A stretch of DNA of 7,106 bases from a bacterium (lineage in GTDB: Bacteria; Verrucomicrobiota; Verrucomicrobiae; JAJYAR01): assembly GCA_021779435.1 (NCBI GenBank), contig JAJYAR010000139.1:1-7106 (forward strand), in the 5' to 3' direction. The notes under the pieces are model-generated. The model saw only the letters and a list, made by a program, of their open reading frames with translations. It had not been told where the DNA came from and searched no databases. Numbering within the stretch: position 1 is the first letter of the stretch; each line of letters opens with the position of its first letter. Below, in pieces: positions 5,728 through 7,106 of this stretch. The translations under genes were made by a program, and so were the position numbers.

Positions 5728-6954
5728 ATGCGTCCCAAGAAAGTCGCCATCCTGACCGCCGGCGGTCTGGCACCGTGCCTCAGTGCAGCCATCGCTGATC
5801 TGATCGAGCGTTACAGCGTCGTTGCACCCGACATTGAGCTGCTGTGTTACCGCAGTGGCTACAAGGGACTTCTGCTGGGTGACAGCATCAAGGTGACGGC
5901 GGCGGATCGTTCCGCGGCTCACGTTCTCCGTCAGCATGGCGGCAGCCCGATCGGCAACAGCCGCGTCAAGCTCACCAACGTGAAGGACTGCGTGAAACGC
6001 GGCCTGGTGAAAGAGGGACAGAACCCGCTCGAAGTCGCTGCCCAGCAGCTGGTGAAGGACGCGGTGGACGTGCTGCACACCATCGGCGGCGACGACACGA
6101 ACACGACGGCGGCGGATCTGGCGGCCTTTCTCGCGAAAAACAATTACCAGCTCACCGTCATCGGCCTGCCGAAGACGATCGACAACGACGTCGTGCCGAT
6201 TCGCCAGAGTCTCGGCGCCTGGACCGCGGCGGAACAGGGAGCGAAGTTCTTCCAGCGCGTGGTTGCCGAGTTCAACGCGAACCCGCGCATGCTGATCGTT
6301 CACGAGGTCATGGGCCGCAATTGCGGCTGGCTCACCGCGGCAACCGCTTCGGAGTACGTGAAGATGCTCGACGCCACCGCGGTTGTTCCCGGACTCGGAC
6401 TCTCCCGCGAACGGCTTGGCGTGCATGGCGTGTACCTGCCCGAACTGGCGCTCGACATCGCGGCGGAGGCGAAGCGCCTGCGCGACGTGATGGAACGCGT
6501 TGGCAATGTGAACATCTTTGTCAGCGAAGGCGCCGGCGTGGACAGCATCGTCGCCGAGATGACGGCGCGCGGCCAGGAAGTGCCGCGTGACGCGTTCGGG
6601 CACGTGAAGCTCGACGCCGTGAACCCGGGCAAGTGGTTCGGCGAACAGTTCGCCAAGATGATCGGCGCCGACAAGGTGCTGGTTCAGAAGAGTGGCTATT
6701 TCGCGCGTTCGGCCCCGGCGAACACGGCCGACCTCGAACTCATTCGTGAATGCGCGCACCACTCGGTCGAGTGTGCCCTTCGCCGGGAGAGCGGCGTGGT
6801 GGGACAGGACGAGGAACGCGGCAACGCACTTCGCGCCATCGAGTTCCCCCGCATCAAGGGCGGCAAGCCCTTCGATACCTCGGCCGCCTGGTTCCGCGAT
6901 GTGCTGACGAAGATCGGCCAGCCCGTGACCGCCCAGGTTGCCGTGAAGCACTGA
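5728..6954 (+). CDS. pfp: Pyrophosphate-dependent 6-phosphofructokinase
   Basis: It catalyses the reversible reaction fructose 6-phosphate + PPi = fructose 1,6-bisphosphate + Pi (EC 2.7.1.90) in the cytoplasm, at the committed step of glycolysis. PPi use is read from GGDD (residues 120-123), where ATP enzymes have GGDG, and from PKTIDND (148-154), where ATP enzymes have PGTIDND. Asp152 of TIDND is the catalytic base. Other family motifs are AILTAGGLAPCLSAAI near the N-terminus, MGRNCGW (195-201), EGAG (267-270) and the C-terminal GYFARS. The 408-aa length suits this PPi-PFK group and is longer than ATP-type PfkA. The start ATG 5728 (MRPKKVAIL) fits the family N-terminus. The frame stays open back to 5443 over the SBP gene, but that part is unlike any PFK. 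No Shine-Dalgarno is visible. The gene is preceded by an AT-richer stretch at about 5650-5727, suggesting its own promoter, and followed by a REP pair. Confidence 0.95.
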   Translation: MRPKKVAILTAGGLAPCLSAAIADLIERYSVVAPDIELLCYRSGYKGLLLGDSIKVTAADRSAAHVLRQHGGSPIGNSRVKLTNVKDCVKRGLVKEGQNPLEVAAQQLVKDAVDVLHTIGGDDTNTTAADLAAFLAKNNYQLTVIGLPKTIDNDVVPIRQSLGAWTAAEQGAKFFQRVVAEFNANPRMLIVHEVMGRNCGWLTAATASEYVKMLDATAVVPGLGLSRERLGVHGVYLPELALDIAAEAKRLRDVMERVGNVNIFVSEGAGVDSIVAEMTARGQEVPRDAFGHVKLDAVNPGKWFGEQFAKMIGADKVLVQKSGYFARSAPANTADLELIRECAHHSVECALRRESGVVGQDEERGNALRAIEFPRIKGGKPFDTSAAWFRDVLTKIGQPVTAQVAVKH

Positions 6955-6960
6955 GGCCGT

Positions 6961-6993
6961 TCTGCTCCTGCATGTCTTTGCGGTAGGAGCAGA
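6961..6993 (+). terminator. Possible 3'-end hairpin of pfp
   Basis: TCTGCTCCTGC (6961-6971) pairs with GTAGGAGCAGA (6983-6993), giving an 11-bp stem with one G-T pair and an 11-base loop, starting 6 bases after the pfp stop. No T-run follows, so this is not a standard intrinsic terminator. It could stabilise the mRNA 3' end. The right arm is also the first half of the REP element. Confidence 0.4.
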
Positions 6994-7088
6994 TTCATCT
7001 GCGAAGGTTTGGGGAGAGCCCCGGGGGATGCTGCTGCCGCGGGGTGCCGATGCTGCGCTGTCGTGGTCGCAAATGAATTTGCTCCTAC
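6983..7088. repeat. REPIN-like inverted pair, third REP family
   Basis: A 22-base arm (6983-7004: GTAGGAGC, AGATTCATCT, GCGA) recurs in inverted form at 7067-7088 with 20 of 22 matches, separated by 62 bp. Each arm holds its own perfect 6-bp hairpin: GCAGAT-TC-ATCTGC (6989-7002) and GCAAAT-GA-ATTTGC (7069-7082). The two mismatches between arms are paired within each hairpin, so both stay perfect. Both arms carry GTAG at the outer 5' end on their own strand. This is the standard plan of a mobile REP doublet. Confidence 0.75.
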
Positions 7089-7106
7089 GGTGCGGGCGTT
7101 GGGCAA

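Noticed and set aside
5668..6951. A 427-codon open frame on the minus strand, antisense to pfp
   Set aside because: It mirrors the pfp gene and shows no recognisable domain. It is explained by the codon bias of pfp.

Overview
The window is GC-rich bacterial chromosome carrying five protein genes: one cut by the left edge and four complete. Three things suggest a verrucomicrobial (Opitutaceae-like) source: the high GC, the intergenic GTAG-hairpin (REP-type) repeats, and a pyrophosphate-type phosphofructokinase. Most starts also lack a clear Shine-Dalgarno sequence. This placement is a recollection-based inference, not a search result.

Layout. (1) Positions 1-833, plus strand: the 3' part of a DUF4097-like repeat protein with a ladder of TSGG motifs. 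(2) Positions 865-2064, minus strand: mannonate dehydratase (uxuA), ending tail to tail with gene 1. (3) Positions 2065-2370: a divergent control region with a REP element, a degenerate second repeat unit and an exact 12-bp direct repeat. (4) Positions 2371-4392, plus: GH42 beta-galactosidase with both catalytic glutamates and the four-cysteine zinc site. (5) Positions 4393-4777: a 385-bp repeat cluster with two near-identical composite REP units, a perfect 10-bp hairpin and an opposite-facing REP of different sequence. (6) Positions 4778-5539, plus: a secreted family-3 solute-binding protein with no permease beside it. (7) Positions 5540-5727: a spacer with GC-rich inverted repeats. (8) Positions 5728-6954, plus: PPi-dependent 6-phosphofructokinase. 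(9) Positions 6955-7106: a third repeat family, arranged as an inverted pair (REPIN-like).

How the genes fit together. uxuA and the GH42 gene are divergent and share one control region. Both serve breakdown of plant- or host-derived glycans: galactoside hydrolysis, and hexuronate degradation at the D-mannonate to 2-keto-3-deoxygluconate step. The PPi-PFK serves central glycolysis/gluconeogenesis. The window looks like ordinary carbohydrate metabolism, with genes that are mostly single transcription units separated by repeats. I see no defence system, CRISPR array, integrase, transposase gene or RNA gene. The most unusual material is between the genes: at least three GTAG-plus-hairpin repeats of different sequence, one with compensatory base changes between its arms, and a composite unit of about 86-92 bp present in two intergenic regions.
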